A program made the position numbers and the translations under genes. Of a stretch of 64,000 nt of DNA, positions 17,155 to 25,133 are shown piece after piece. The stretch's first letter is position 1. Each line of letters begins with the position of its first letter. The notes under the pieces are model-generated. The model searched no databases. It saw only the letters and a list, made by a program, of their open reading frames with translations, and was not told the DNA's origin. This DNA is from JBKQVT01 sp963727245 (GTDB taxonomy: Bacteria > Planctomycetota > Planctomycetia > Pirellulales > Thermoguttaceae): the NCBI GenBank assembly GCA_963727245.1, contig CAVSFO010000005.1:62001-126000 (forward strand), given 5' to 3'.

Positions 17155-19186
17155 ATGCGACAGATCCTCGTTACCAGCGCCTTGCCCTATGCCAACGGCC
17201 CCATTCACGTCGGCCACCTGGTCGAGTATTTGCAGACCGACATCTGGGTGCGGTTCCAGAAGCTGCTGGGGAACCGCTGCATTTACGTCTGTGCCGACGA
17301 CACCCACGGGACAGCCATCATGATCCGCGCCCGGCAGGAGGGGATCGGCGAAACCGAGCTGATCGCCAAGGTGCAGCAGGCCCATGAGGCCGATTTCGCC
17401 GCCTTCCAGATCGAGTTCGACAACTACGGCAGCACCAACAGTCCAGAGAACCGCCAATATTGCGAAGAAATCTGGGCCGCCTTGCGCAAGGCCGACATGG
17501 TCAGCCAGAAAGAAGTCACCCAGCTTTACGACCCCGTGGCCGGCACCTTCCTGGCCGACCGCTTCGTGCGGGGGACCTGTCCCAATTGCAAGGCCCCCGA
17601 CCAGTACGGCGACGGTTGCGAGAAGTGCAGCGAGCACTACAGCCCGACCGACCTGATCGATCCGGTGAGCACGCTCTCGGGCACGAAGCCCGAGACGCGC
17701 ACCGCCAGCCACTTGTTCGTCAACATCGAGCGGCTGCACGGATTCCTCGAGGGGTGGGTTGACCGGAGCGGGGCCTTGCAGGGCGAGATAGCCAATTACT
17801 TGAAGGGTCATTTCCTGGGCGAGCCCCTGCACGACTGGGACGTGTCGCGGCCGGCGCCGTATTTCGGTTTCGAGATTCCCGACAGCCCGGGCAATTACTG
17901 GTACGTCTGGTTCGACGCCCCCATCGGCTACCTGGCGTCGACGCGGCAGTGGTGCGACCGCCAGGGCGAGCGTTTCGACGATTGGTGGCGGAGCCCGGCC
18001 ACGGAGGTCCACCATTTCATCGGCAAGGACATCACGTATTTCCACACGCTCTTCTGGCCGGCCATGTTGAAGACGGCCGGATTGAGCCTGCCGGCGAAGG
18101 TCCACATTCACGGCTTCCTCACCGTCGGCGGCGAGAAGATGTCGAAATCGAAAGGGACGTTCGTCCGCGCCTCGACGTACCTGGAGCACCTCGACCCCGC
18201 CTATTTGCGTTACTACTACGCCTCGAAGCTCGGCTCGCGGGTGGACGACCTCGATCTGAGCCTGGACGAGTTCGTCTCGCGCGTGAACGCCGACATGGTG
18301 GGCAAGGTGGTCAACCTGGCCAGCCGCACGGCGCAGCTTTGTGGAACCGACCGGCCTGGCGGCCCAGTATCCCGACGACGGCGGGCTGTTCCAGCAGGCC
18401 GCCGCCGACGGCCAGGCCATCGCCGAGGCCTACGAGGCCTGCGATTTCGCCCGGGCGATGCGGCTGGTGCTCTCGGCCGCCGAGCGGGCCAACAAGTTCG
18501 TCGAGGATAATGCCCCCTGGAACCTGCGCGGCAGCGAGCAGGCCAAGCGGCTGCAAGACGTGTGTACGATCGGCCTGAACCTGTTCCGGCAGTTGGCCGT
18601 CTACCTGGCCCCCGTGCTGCCGCAACTGGTCAAGCAGACCGGCGAGCTGCTGAACGATCCGATCACCCGCTGGGAGCAATCGCAGCGGCCGCTGTTGGGC
18701 ACGTCCGTGAGCCGGTTCCAGCACCTGATGCAGCGGGTGGACCGGCTGAAGGTCGACGCCATGATCGCCGCCAGCGCGGAGGCCGACGCCGAGCCCGCCG
18801 CAGCCGCCGCGACCCCGCCGGACAGCGACACGCCGCTGCGGGCCGAGCCGCTGGCCGAGCAGATCAATTTCGACGAATTCGCCAAGGTGGACCTGCGGGT
18901 CGCCCGGGTGGTCGCCGCCGAGGACGTGCCCGGGGCCAAGAAGCTCTTGAAACTGACGCTCAGCCTGGGCGGCGAGCATCGCCGCAACGTCTTTGCCGGC
19001 ATCAAGACGGTGTATCGGCCCGAACAATTGGTCGGCCGGCTGGTGATCTGCGCGGCGAACTTGGCGCCGCGGAAGATGAAATTCGGCACCAGCGACGGCA
19101 TGATCGTGGCGGCCGGCGGCGGCGAGAACGAGATTTTCCTGCTGTCGCCCGACTCGGGCGCCAAGCCGGGCCAGCGAGTGCATTGA
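17155..19186 (+). CDS. methionyl-tRNA synthetase, frameshifted
   Basis: The class I signature appears as PYANGPIHVGHLVEYL, the zinc knuckle as CPNCKAPDQYGDGCEKC and the KMSKS loop as GEKMSKSKGTF. After the anticodon-binding helices begin (VNLASRTA), the frame shifts near 18337-18342. The rest continues as EPTGLAAQYPDDGGLFQQAA, and the protein ends with the EMAP-type tRNA-binding domain (FDEFAKVDLRVARVV). Removing one base restores a conserved run, giving a protein of about 677 residues that charges tRNA-Met. The gene is essential, so the one-base insertion is more likely an error than decay. Confidence 0.95.
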
Positions 19187-19187
19187 T

Positions 19188-19266
19188 AAGGATGAAGGAT
19201 GAAGGATGAAGGAAAAGGGCAAAACCGAACCCCGTCCTTCATCCTTTATCCTTCATCCTTTATCCT
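19188..19266. terminator. hairpin between convergent metG and aroH
   Basis: Tandem copies of AAGGATG at 19188-19213 face inverted copies (CCTTCATCC) at 19236-19266 across a spacer of about 22 bp. The two genes converge on it, so it probably ends transcription from both sides. It is also a simple-sequence repeat. Confidence 0.5.
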
Positions 19267-19706
19267 TATTTCCGAATTGGTTTCGCGCCGGCGTCGAGGT
19301 GGGCGGCGATCCACCCCTCCAACTCGTTCCAGTCCACCGGCGGCAGCTTGGAGCGGTCGGGACGCAAGCCGGCCGCCTCCTTGATGTAGACGTGGATGAG
19401 GTCCGCCGCCGGCTTGTCCGTGTTCCAGTGCAAGAGGACGCGGATGCAACGGCGCAACGAGCCAGGCACGTCCAGTTCGTGCACGCACATCAAGGCCACG
19501 TCGAGCCAGCCCAACTGCCGGGCGGCCAGCGCGGGAAACTCCGCGTCCAAGTCGGTCGTGGTCGAAAACACGGCGCTGGCCACGTCACCGGCCTGAATGC
19601 CGTTCTGACGAATCATCAAGGCCAGTAACTCGCGGGTGGCCTTGAGAATGGCCTCGCCGCTATTGGCATCCGCAGTGGTGGCCCCCCGAACTCCCCGGCA
19701 TGGCAT
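19266..19706 (-). CDS. chorismate mutase, AroH type
   Basis: A 146-residue protein of about the usual AroH-class size, with the family start RGVRGATTADANSGEAI, the VFSTTTDLDAEFPALAAR core and the LMCVHELDVPGSLRRCIRV motif. It converts chorismate to prephenate, the first committed step to Phe and Tyr, and works as a trimer with active sites at subunit interfaces. The C-terminus (VYIKEAAGLRPD) holds the conserved last strand plus an extension. The ATG at 19706 follows GGAAG by about six bases. The next gene upstream on the strand is Hsp20, about 100 bases away. Confidence 0.93.
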   Translation of the reverse strand: MPCRGVRGATTADANSGEAILKATRELLALMIRQNGIQAGDVASAVFSTTTDLDAEFPALAARQLGWLDVALMCVHELDVPGSLRRCIRVLLHWNTDKPAADLIHVYIKEAAGLRPDRSKLPPVDWNELEGWIAAHLDAGAKPIRK

Positions 19707-19810
19707 GTTTTCTTCCTTGTTCTGAAGCAACCTCGTCCGGCCCCTAGTGTAGCGGCCGGACGAGGAAAATGCCATGGCGCCGCGGCGGCCCTGGCGGCCG
19801 CCAAGCGAGG

Positions 19811-20254
19811 TCAATCCGCCTTCACGGTGATCTTGTGGACCTTGGCCCCGGCCGACTTGGGCAGCGCGATGTGGAGCACCCCGTCGTGCAACTCGGCTCG
19901 AATGCCGGCGGCATCGACCTCGGCTGGCAGCCGCACCAGGCGGGTGAACGACCCGGCCAGGCGCTCGCGACGGTAATACTTCACACCGTCTTCCGCCAGG
20001 TCCGGACGTTGGAACTTCAACGACAGCTCGTCGCCGATCACGGAAATCTCGATCTGATCGCTCTTCAGGCCGGGAATCTCGGCCTCGACCACGATCTTCT
20101 CGCCGTCCTCCCACACGTCGACGGGAGGCAGGCTCCGCAGCGTCCCGGGCAGCGTCCAATCGGGCGTTTGTCCGAGCAGGCCGGTCACCAACCGGTCCAT
20201 GTCGTCATAGAGCGGCGGGACCGGCAACAAGGCATTTCGGTAGACAAGTGGCAT
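19811..20254 (-). CDS. small heat-shock protein, Hsp20/alpha-crystallin family
   Basis: A 147-residue protein. An N-terminal arm (MPLVYRNALLPVPPLYDDMD) leads into the alpha-crystallin domain, from LPPVDVWEDGEKIVVEAEIP to GVLHIALPKSAGAK. The usual A-x-x-x-n-GvL signature appears as AELHDGVLHIALPK. It would act as an ATP-independent holdase that keeps unfolded proteins soluble. AAGGAGA lies seven to eight bases before the ATG. Longer upstream frames were rejected because they translate the leader. The 325-bp region to the divergent fatty-acid operon holds both promoters. No CIRCE element was seen. Confidence 0.93.
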   Translation of the reverse strand: MPLVYRNALLPVPPLYDDMDRLVTGLLGQTPDWTLPGTLRSLPPVDVWEDGEKIVVEAEIPGLKSDQIEISVIGDELSLKFQRPDLAEDGVKYYRRERLAGSFTRLVRLPAEVDAAGIRAELHDGVLHIALPKSAGAKVHKITVKAD

Positions 20255-20579
20255 AGCAGAATCTCCTTTCAAAAACGGATCAGTGATTTGGTTCGGTCTT
20301 GGCAGGCCGCATCGAGCCGATGCCCCTGGGCTTGCCGAGGAGCCACAAAAGCAAAGTCCGTACCAAACCGGCGATGCGGTCATTACCTCTTGTCCGGCCA
20401 TGCTTTAGAGCAGGCGGCCGTCCGCTGGCGGCCTGCCCCGGGCTGCCAAAATGGCAGAAAAATGCGCCCGCCAGGCCATTCCCCGGTTGTGGAGCCGGCG
20501 CAGGACCGTTATACTTGCATGGTTTAGGGCTTGCGCCCCGCCGCTGACGGCCTAAACCGATCCTTCTGCCCGCGATTCC

Positions 20580-20990
20580 ATGCGTTTTTCGCTCATCGAC
20601 CGCATCGTTCACTTTGAGCCGGGCGCTCGGATTACGGCGACGAAATCGCTGACGATGAGCGAAGAATACCTGGCCGACCATTTTCCCAACTTTCCGGTCA
20701 TGCCGGGCGTGCTGATGCTGGAGGCCATGACCCAGGCCTCCGCCTGGCTGGTCCGCCTGAGCGAGGACTTCGCCCACAGCCTGGTGACGCTGAAGCAGGC
20801 CGGCAACGTGAAATATAGCCAGTTCGTTGAGCCGGGTCAGACGCTGACCGTGACCGCCGAGGTCCTTTCCCAATCCGATGAGGAAACGAAGCTGAAGGCC
20901 CAGGGCTCGGTCCAAGGCAAGGCCATCGTCAGCGCACGGCTGGTGCTGTGGCGCCGCAACCTGGCCGACGTCGCCCGGAACAGGCGGTGA
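20580..20990 (+). CDS. 3-hydroxyacyl-ACP dehydratase, FabZ-like (first of two)
   Basis: A hot-dog-fold protein with the FabZ active site in HFPNFPVMPGVLMLEAM: the catalytic His, and the Glu of LEAM. It dehydrates 3-hydroxyacyl-ACP in fatty-acid elongation. It is first in a five-gene operon with the reductase, ACP, a second dehydratase and a ketosynthase. The stop at 20990 may come from a frameshift: the next frame reads VIDRAIVKDLRQTCRTLYQP and ends at 21076, only 15 bases before the reductase ATG, which looks like a natural C-terminal tail. The real protein may therefore be about 165 residues. Confidence 0.88.
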   Translation: MRFSLIDRIVHFEPGARITATKSLTMSEEYLADHFPNFPVMPGVLMLEAMTQASAWLVRLSEDFAHSLVTLKQAGNVKYSQFVEPGQTLTVTAEVLSQSDEETKLKAQGSVQGKAIVSARLVLWRRNLADVARNRR

Positions 20991-21091
20991 TCGACCGGGC
21001 AATCGTCAAGGACTTGCGGCAGACGTGCCGGACCCTCTACCAACCCCAGTCATCCGTCCCCCAGACTCAACCCTGAGCGCGCAGGATTTTC

Positions 21092-21844
21092 ATGCGATTC
21101 GAAGGCAGGACGGCGTTGGTGACGGGCGGGAGCCGCGGTATTGGCCGCGCCTGCGTGGCGCAATTGGCCCGCGAGGGGGCCACCGTGGCGCTGGTCTATC
21201 GGAGCAACCAGGCGGCCGCCGAGTCCCTGATCGCCGAGTTGGGCTTGCCCGCCGGACGCGTGTCGGCCTTCCAGGCCGACGTCGCCGACTTGCCGCGGGC
21301 GCACCAGATCGTCGATCAGCTCGTCGAGCAATGGCAACACCTCGACATCCTGGTCAACTCGGCCGGCATCGTCCAGGACGGCTTGCTGGGCGCCATGACC
21401 CACGAGCAGTGGCAGCGGGTGATCGACACCAACCTGGGCGGCACCTTCAACTATTGCCACGCCGTCACGCAGCCGATGATGATGCAGCGCAGCGGCAGCA
21501 TCGTGAACCTCTCCAGCACGGCGGCGGAATTCGCCGCCCGCGGACAGGTCAACTATGCCGCCAGCAAAGGCGGCATCAACGGCCTGACCCGCGCCTTGGC
21601 CAAGGAATTGGCGGTCCGCAAGGTCCGCGTCAATGCCGTGGCCCCGGGAATGATCGAGACCGACATGAGCCAGGTGGTGCGCGGAGTGGCCGGCGAACAG
21701 ATCAACAGCGCCATCCCCATGAAGCGCATCGGCAAGCCGGAGGAGGTCGCCCGCGTGGTCGCCTTTCTGGCCAGCGACGACGCCGCCTACGTCACCGGCC
21801 AGGTGCTGCGCGTGGACGGCGGCTTGAGCTTGGGCGGACATTGA
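21092..21844 (+). CDS. 3-oxoacyl-ACP reductase (FabG-like SDR)
   Basis: A 250-residue short-chain dehydrogenase. The cofactor motif TGGSRGIG is at residues 11-18, NSAG at 89-92, the catalytic Ser at about 142 (NLSST), and Tyr155 and Lys159 in YAASK. The Arg at 14 suits NADPH. The C-terminal GQVLRVDGGLSLGG is typical of FabG. It reduces 3-oxoacyl-ACP. AGGA lies seven bases before the ATG. Its place between a dehydratase and an ACP supports an acyl-chain role over a general dehydrogenase. Confidence 0.94.
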   Translation: MRFEGRTALVTGGSRGIGRACVAQLAREGATVALVYRSNQAAAESLIAELGLPAGRVSAFQADVADLPRAHQIVDQLVEQWQHLDILVNSAGIVQDGLLGAMTHEQWQRVIDTNLGGTFNYCHAVTQPMMMQRSGSIVNLSSTAAEFAARGQVNYAASKGGINGLTRALAKELAVRKVRVNAVAPGMIETDMSQVVRGVAGEQINSAIPMKRIGKPEEVARVVAFLASDDAAYVTGQVLRVDGGLSLGGH

Positions 21845-21925
21845 GCAGCGAAGGACAAGCGTAAAACACACCGAACCCCCTGGGTTCTTGGCTACTAACT
21901 TGGAAAGCTTGGGAGGTCAAGCACA

Positions 21926-22318
21926 ATGCCGACAAAGGATGAGATTTACGAAAAGATCAAGACCGCCTTGGTGGACGCCCTGGGGGTCGATGACGACGAG
22001 ATTGTCCCCGAGGCGACCCTGGTGGGAGACCTGGGGGCCGAGTCCATCGACTTCCTGGACATCGTTTTCCGCCTGGAGAAAGCCTTCTCCATCAAGATCC
22101 CCCGCGGCGAACTCTTCCCCGAGGACGTGCTGACCGACGCGAAGTACGTGCAGGACGGCCGGGTCACCGAGGCGGGCCTGGCCGAGCTCCGCAAACGCAT
22201 GCCGTTTGCGAACCTCGACGACTTCACCAAGAATCCCGTGGTGCAGGACTTCGGAAACCTCCTCACCGTGGCCGACATGTGCCGCTTCGTCGAAGGCAAG
22301 GTAGGAGTTACCCCCTGA
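21926..22318 (+). CDS. acyl carrier protein, extended form
   Basis: A 130-residue protein whose first 80 residues are a normal ACP. The phosphopantetheine site is Ser40 in GDLGAESIDFLD. The extra 50 residues (AGLAELRKRMPFANLDD and on to FVEGKVGVTP) are longer than in fatty-acid-synthesis ACPs and include the last ACP helix after an insertion. The protein carries the growing chain for the enzymes on either side. GGGAGG lies about ten bases before the ATG. The insertion suggests an ACP dedicated to this cluster and not the cell's main AcpP. Confidence 0.92.
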   Translation: MPTKDEIYEKIKTALVDALGVDDDEIVPEATLVGDLGAESIDFLDIVFRLEKAFSIKIPRGELFPEDVLTDAKYVQDGRVTEAGLAELRKRMPFANLDDFTKNPVVQDFGNLLTVADMCRFVEGKVGVTP

Positions 22319-22362
22319 GCCGCGGCCGCGCGGCGCGGCCACACGCCGAGAAGGTTGCTGCG

Positions 22363-22926
22363 ATGCGCTGGTACTGGATCGATCGGTTCGTGGAGTTCGA
22401 GAGCGGCCGCTACGCCAAGGCCGTCAAGTGCGTCTCCTTGGCCGAGGACTATCTCCACGACCATTTTCCCAACCATCCGATCTTCCCCAACTCGCTGGTG
22501 GTCGAGGGGCTCGCCCAGACCGGCGGCCTGCTGGTCTGCGAATATAGCGGCTTCACGGAGAAGGTCGTGCTGGCAAAGATCCCCAAAGTCGAGTTCTTCG
22601 CCGACGCCCTTCCCGGCGACACCCTCCTCTACACCGCCACCATCGAGTACCTCAAGGAGGAGGGCGCGTCGGTGATCGCCACGGCCCACAAAGACGGCGT
22701 GCTGTTCGCCCGGGCGGACATCGTCTTCGTGCATTTGCGGACCCCCAGCGTGGCCAGCTTCTTCGAGCCCGAGACGTTCTTTCAGATGATGAACCTCTTG
22801 GGGGCGTTCGAGGTCGGCCACGCCGCCGGCGGCGGCCCGCTGCTGCCTCCGCCCAACCTGTTTTGCAGGGCCACGCGGGCCTGCTCCCCGGCGGAGCCTG
22901 CCCGCCAGAAAGGACCGCAGCCATGA
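22363..22926 (+). CDS. 3-hydroxyacyl-ACP dehydratase, FabZ-like (second)
   Basis: A 187-residue hot-dog protein with the active site in DHFPNHPIFPNSLVVEGLAQ. The catalytic His and Glu are present, but the usual PG is PN. It is longer than the first dehydratase by a C-terminal extension (FEPETFFQMMNLLGAFEVG). The first ATG that leaves a normal FabZ N-terminus is at 22363. The stop overlaps the ketosynthase start by four bases. Two different dehydratases in one operon suggest two substrates, or a heterodimer, by inference. Confidence 0.9.
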   Translation: MRWYWIDRFVEFESGRYAKAVKCVSLAEDYLHDHFPNHPIFPNSLVVEGLAQTGGLLVCEYSGFTEKVVLAKIPKVEFFADALPGDTLLYTATIEYLKEEGASVIATAHKDGVLFARADIVFVHLRTPSVASFFEPETFFQMMNLLGAFEVGHAAGGGPLLPPPNLFCRATRACSPAEPARQKGPQP

Positions 22927-24209
22927 GACGACGCGTCGTGGTCACCGGCATCGGCTGCGTCACCCCGCTGGGCGGCGACGTCGAAACCGTCTGGAAGCGG
23001 CTGCTGGCCGGCGACTCGGGCGTGGGCTACACCACGCGCTTCGACGCCAGCAACTTTCCCACCAAGATTTCCGCCGAGGTCCGCGACTGGGACATCTCCG
23101 ACGTGGGCGAGAATCCCCAGGACTGGAAATTCCAGGGCCGGCACACGCATTTCGCCGTCGGCGCCGCGAAGAAGGCCATGGCCGACTCCGGCGTCCAGGA
23201 GAGTCCGCTGGACCCCACCCGCCTGGGCATCTACACCGGCAGCGGCGAAGGACAACAGGACTTCGACCGATTCGCCGAGATGATGGTGGCCGGCCTGGGC
23301 GGCGGCGACACGCTGGACCTGGGCCGCTTTACCAAGACCGGCCTGGAGCTGCTTCATCCCATCGCCGAGTTGGAGCAAGAGCCCAACATGCCGGCCGCCC
23401 ACCTGGCCAGCCTCTTCGACGCCCAGGGCCCGAACATCAACTGCCTGACGGCCTGCGCCGCCAGCAGCCAGGCCATCGGCGAAGCCGTAGAAATCATCCG
23501 CCGCAACGAGGCCGACGTGATGCTGGCCGGCGGCGCCCACACCATGATCCACCCCTTCGGCGTCACCGGCTTCAATCTGCTCACCGCCTTGAGCACCCGC
23601 AACGACGAGCCCGCCAGGGCCTCGCGCCCCTTCGATCGCGACCGCGACGGCTTCGTGCTGGGGGAAGGGGCCGGCATGGTCGTGTTGGAATCGCTGGAGC
23701 GCGCCCAGGCCCGGGGGGCGAAAATCTACGGCGAAATGAGCGGCTACGGCTCGACCGCCGACGCCTTCCGCATCACCGACACGCATCCCGAGGGACGCGG
23801 CGCCATCAGTTGCATCAAGATGGCCCTGGCCGACGGCGGCGCCACCGTCGAGGACGTCCACTACATCAACGCCCACGGCACCAGCACCACCGTCAACGAC
23901 AAGGTCGAGACCATTGCCATCAAGCAGGTCTTCGGTCCCCGGGCGTATCGCATTCCCGTGTCCAGTACGAAGAGCATGATGGGGCACCTGATTGCCGCCG
24001 CCGGGGCGACGGAGTTGATCATCTGCCTGTTGGCGATTCGCGACAACGTCTTGCCGCCGACGATCAACTACGAGACGCCGGACCCCGAGTGCGACTTGGA
24101 CTACATCCCCAACGTTGCCCGCCAGGCGCGTTGCGACGTGGCGATGTCGAACAGTTTCGGCTTCGGGGGCCAAAACATCACCCTGCTCTGCCGCCGCTTC
24201 ACGGGGTGA
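22923..24209 (+). CDS. 3-oxoacyl-ACP synthase II (FabF-like)
   Basis: A 428-residue beta-ketoacyl synthase with the full catalytic triad: Cys178 in TACAASSQAIGEA, His318 in YINAHGTSTTVND, His355 in KSMMGHLIAAAGATE, plus Lys350. It elongates acyl-ACP using malonyl-ACP. The ATG at 22923 overlaps the previous stop. This is the last gene of the operon. No malonyl transferase, FabH or enoyl reductase lies nearby, so the operon depends on the housekeeping system for these steps. Confidence 0.95.
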   Translation: MRRRVVVTGIGCVTPLGGDVETVWKRLLAGDSGVGYTTRFDASNFPTKISAEVRDWDISDVGENPQDWKFQGRHTHFAVGAAKKAMADSGVQESPLDPTRLGIYTGSGEGQQDFDRFAEMMVAGLGGGDTLDLGRFTKTGLELLHPIAELEQEPNMPAAHLASLFDAQGPNINCLTACAASSQAIGEAVEIIRRNEADVMLAGGAHTMIHPFGVTGFNLLTALSTRNDEPARASRPFDRDRDGFVLGEGAGMVVLESLERAQARGAKIYGEMSGYGSTADAFRITDTHPEGRGAISCIKMALADGGATVEDVHYINAHGTSTTVNDKVETIAIKQVFGPRAYRIPVSSTKSMMGHLIAAAGATELIICLLAIRDNVLPPTINYETPDPECDLDYIPNVARQARCDVAMSNSFGFGGQNITLLCRRFTG

Positions 24210-24249
24210 GGCCCCCTTTTCCCGGTCCCTTTTCCGGGTCTACCCGGGG

Positions 24250-24876
24250 TCAGCTTAGCGCTCGTTTCACAGCATATTCACTTACCGTCAGCAGCGCCGG
24301 CACTTTGCTTAGCTCCCCTTTGCAGCAGATGAACACGTTCCATCCATTATCGGTCAGGTACGGCACAATGTCGAAATCAGCCCAACTCAACCGAAGGTCC
24401 TTCTTCTGGTCGACACACAGCACGACCGCATCCACCGCAATGCGAAACAGCCGTGGCATGATCTCAGTGCTGAAGCAGCGCTTCGCCACATTGAATGCCT
24501 TGGTCGTGCACGCCACCTCGTTGAGCTGAAGCAATCCCTTTCCCGCTAGGACATCGATGTGTTGAAGTGCGGCGACCTTCGCCTCCATTTCTGCGGTCTT
24601 CTTCTGATACTTGGCTTCGACGCCCGACAATTGTTCTGCCTGTTTCTCGGAGCAGTTCTGCCTGACTCGAATCGCTTCCGCCCGGTGCCGTTCTTCCTGT
24701 TCGGCTAGTTGCCTCTTCAGCTTCTGGTTCTCCGCGAGCAAGCGTTCTTCGGTCGTACTGTTGGTGTCCTTGATCAGCCGAACCACCGACGTAATATACT
24801 CGTTTAGTCGGTGGTAAGAATGCTCATTCAGTTGCCCCTGCAATGTCTGCATCAATTCATGCTGGCTCTTACGCAA
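24250..24876 (-). CDS. orphan coiled-coil protein, start unclear
   Basis: A 208-residue frame. Residues 30-105 form a coiled coil rich in Glu, Gln and Lys (ERLLAENQKLKRQLAEQEE), and a globular C-terminal part follows (TEIMPRLFRIAVDAVVLCVD; DFDIVPYLTDNGWNVFICCK). No family is recognised. The frame opens with TTG and stays open upstream for about 25 codons (including GRKDWVQKINVKQLKAL) without an ATG, so the gene may be 5'-truncated or use a rare start. Base composition is lower in GC than in its neighbours, which suggests recent arrival. It faces fabF convergently. Confidence 0.5.
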   Translation of the reverse strand: MRKSQHELMQTLQGQLNEHSYHRLNEYITSVVRLIKDTNSTTEERLLAENQKLKRQLAEQEERHRAEAIRVRQNCSEKQAEQLSGVEAKYQKKTAEMEAKVAALQHIDVLAGKGLLQLNEVACTTKAFNVAKRCFSTEIMPRLFRIAVDAVVLCVDQKKDLRLSWADFDIVPYLTDNGWNVFICCKGELSKVPALLTVSEYAVKRALS

Positions 24877-25133
24877 CGCCTTCAGTTGCTTGACATTGAT
24901 TTTCTGTACCCAGTCCTTTCGCCCATACCCGAGCGGCGCGGTTAGGGGGGCGGGGGAAAATCACTGATTATTGGATTTTTTCGTGGCTGGCCGGGACCAC
25001 GAAGTCCGGCGATTCCGGCGACACGTGACCAATTATTAGGCTCACACATGAACAGGAGGTCAAAATTCAACGCGACTTACAAGCGGCATCGCCCGTAGAG
25101 GTGGAAACGGCATTGAGCACCACCCTTCGCCTG

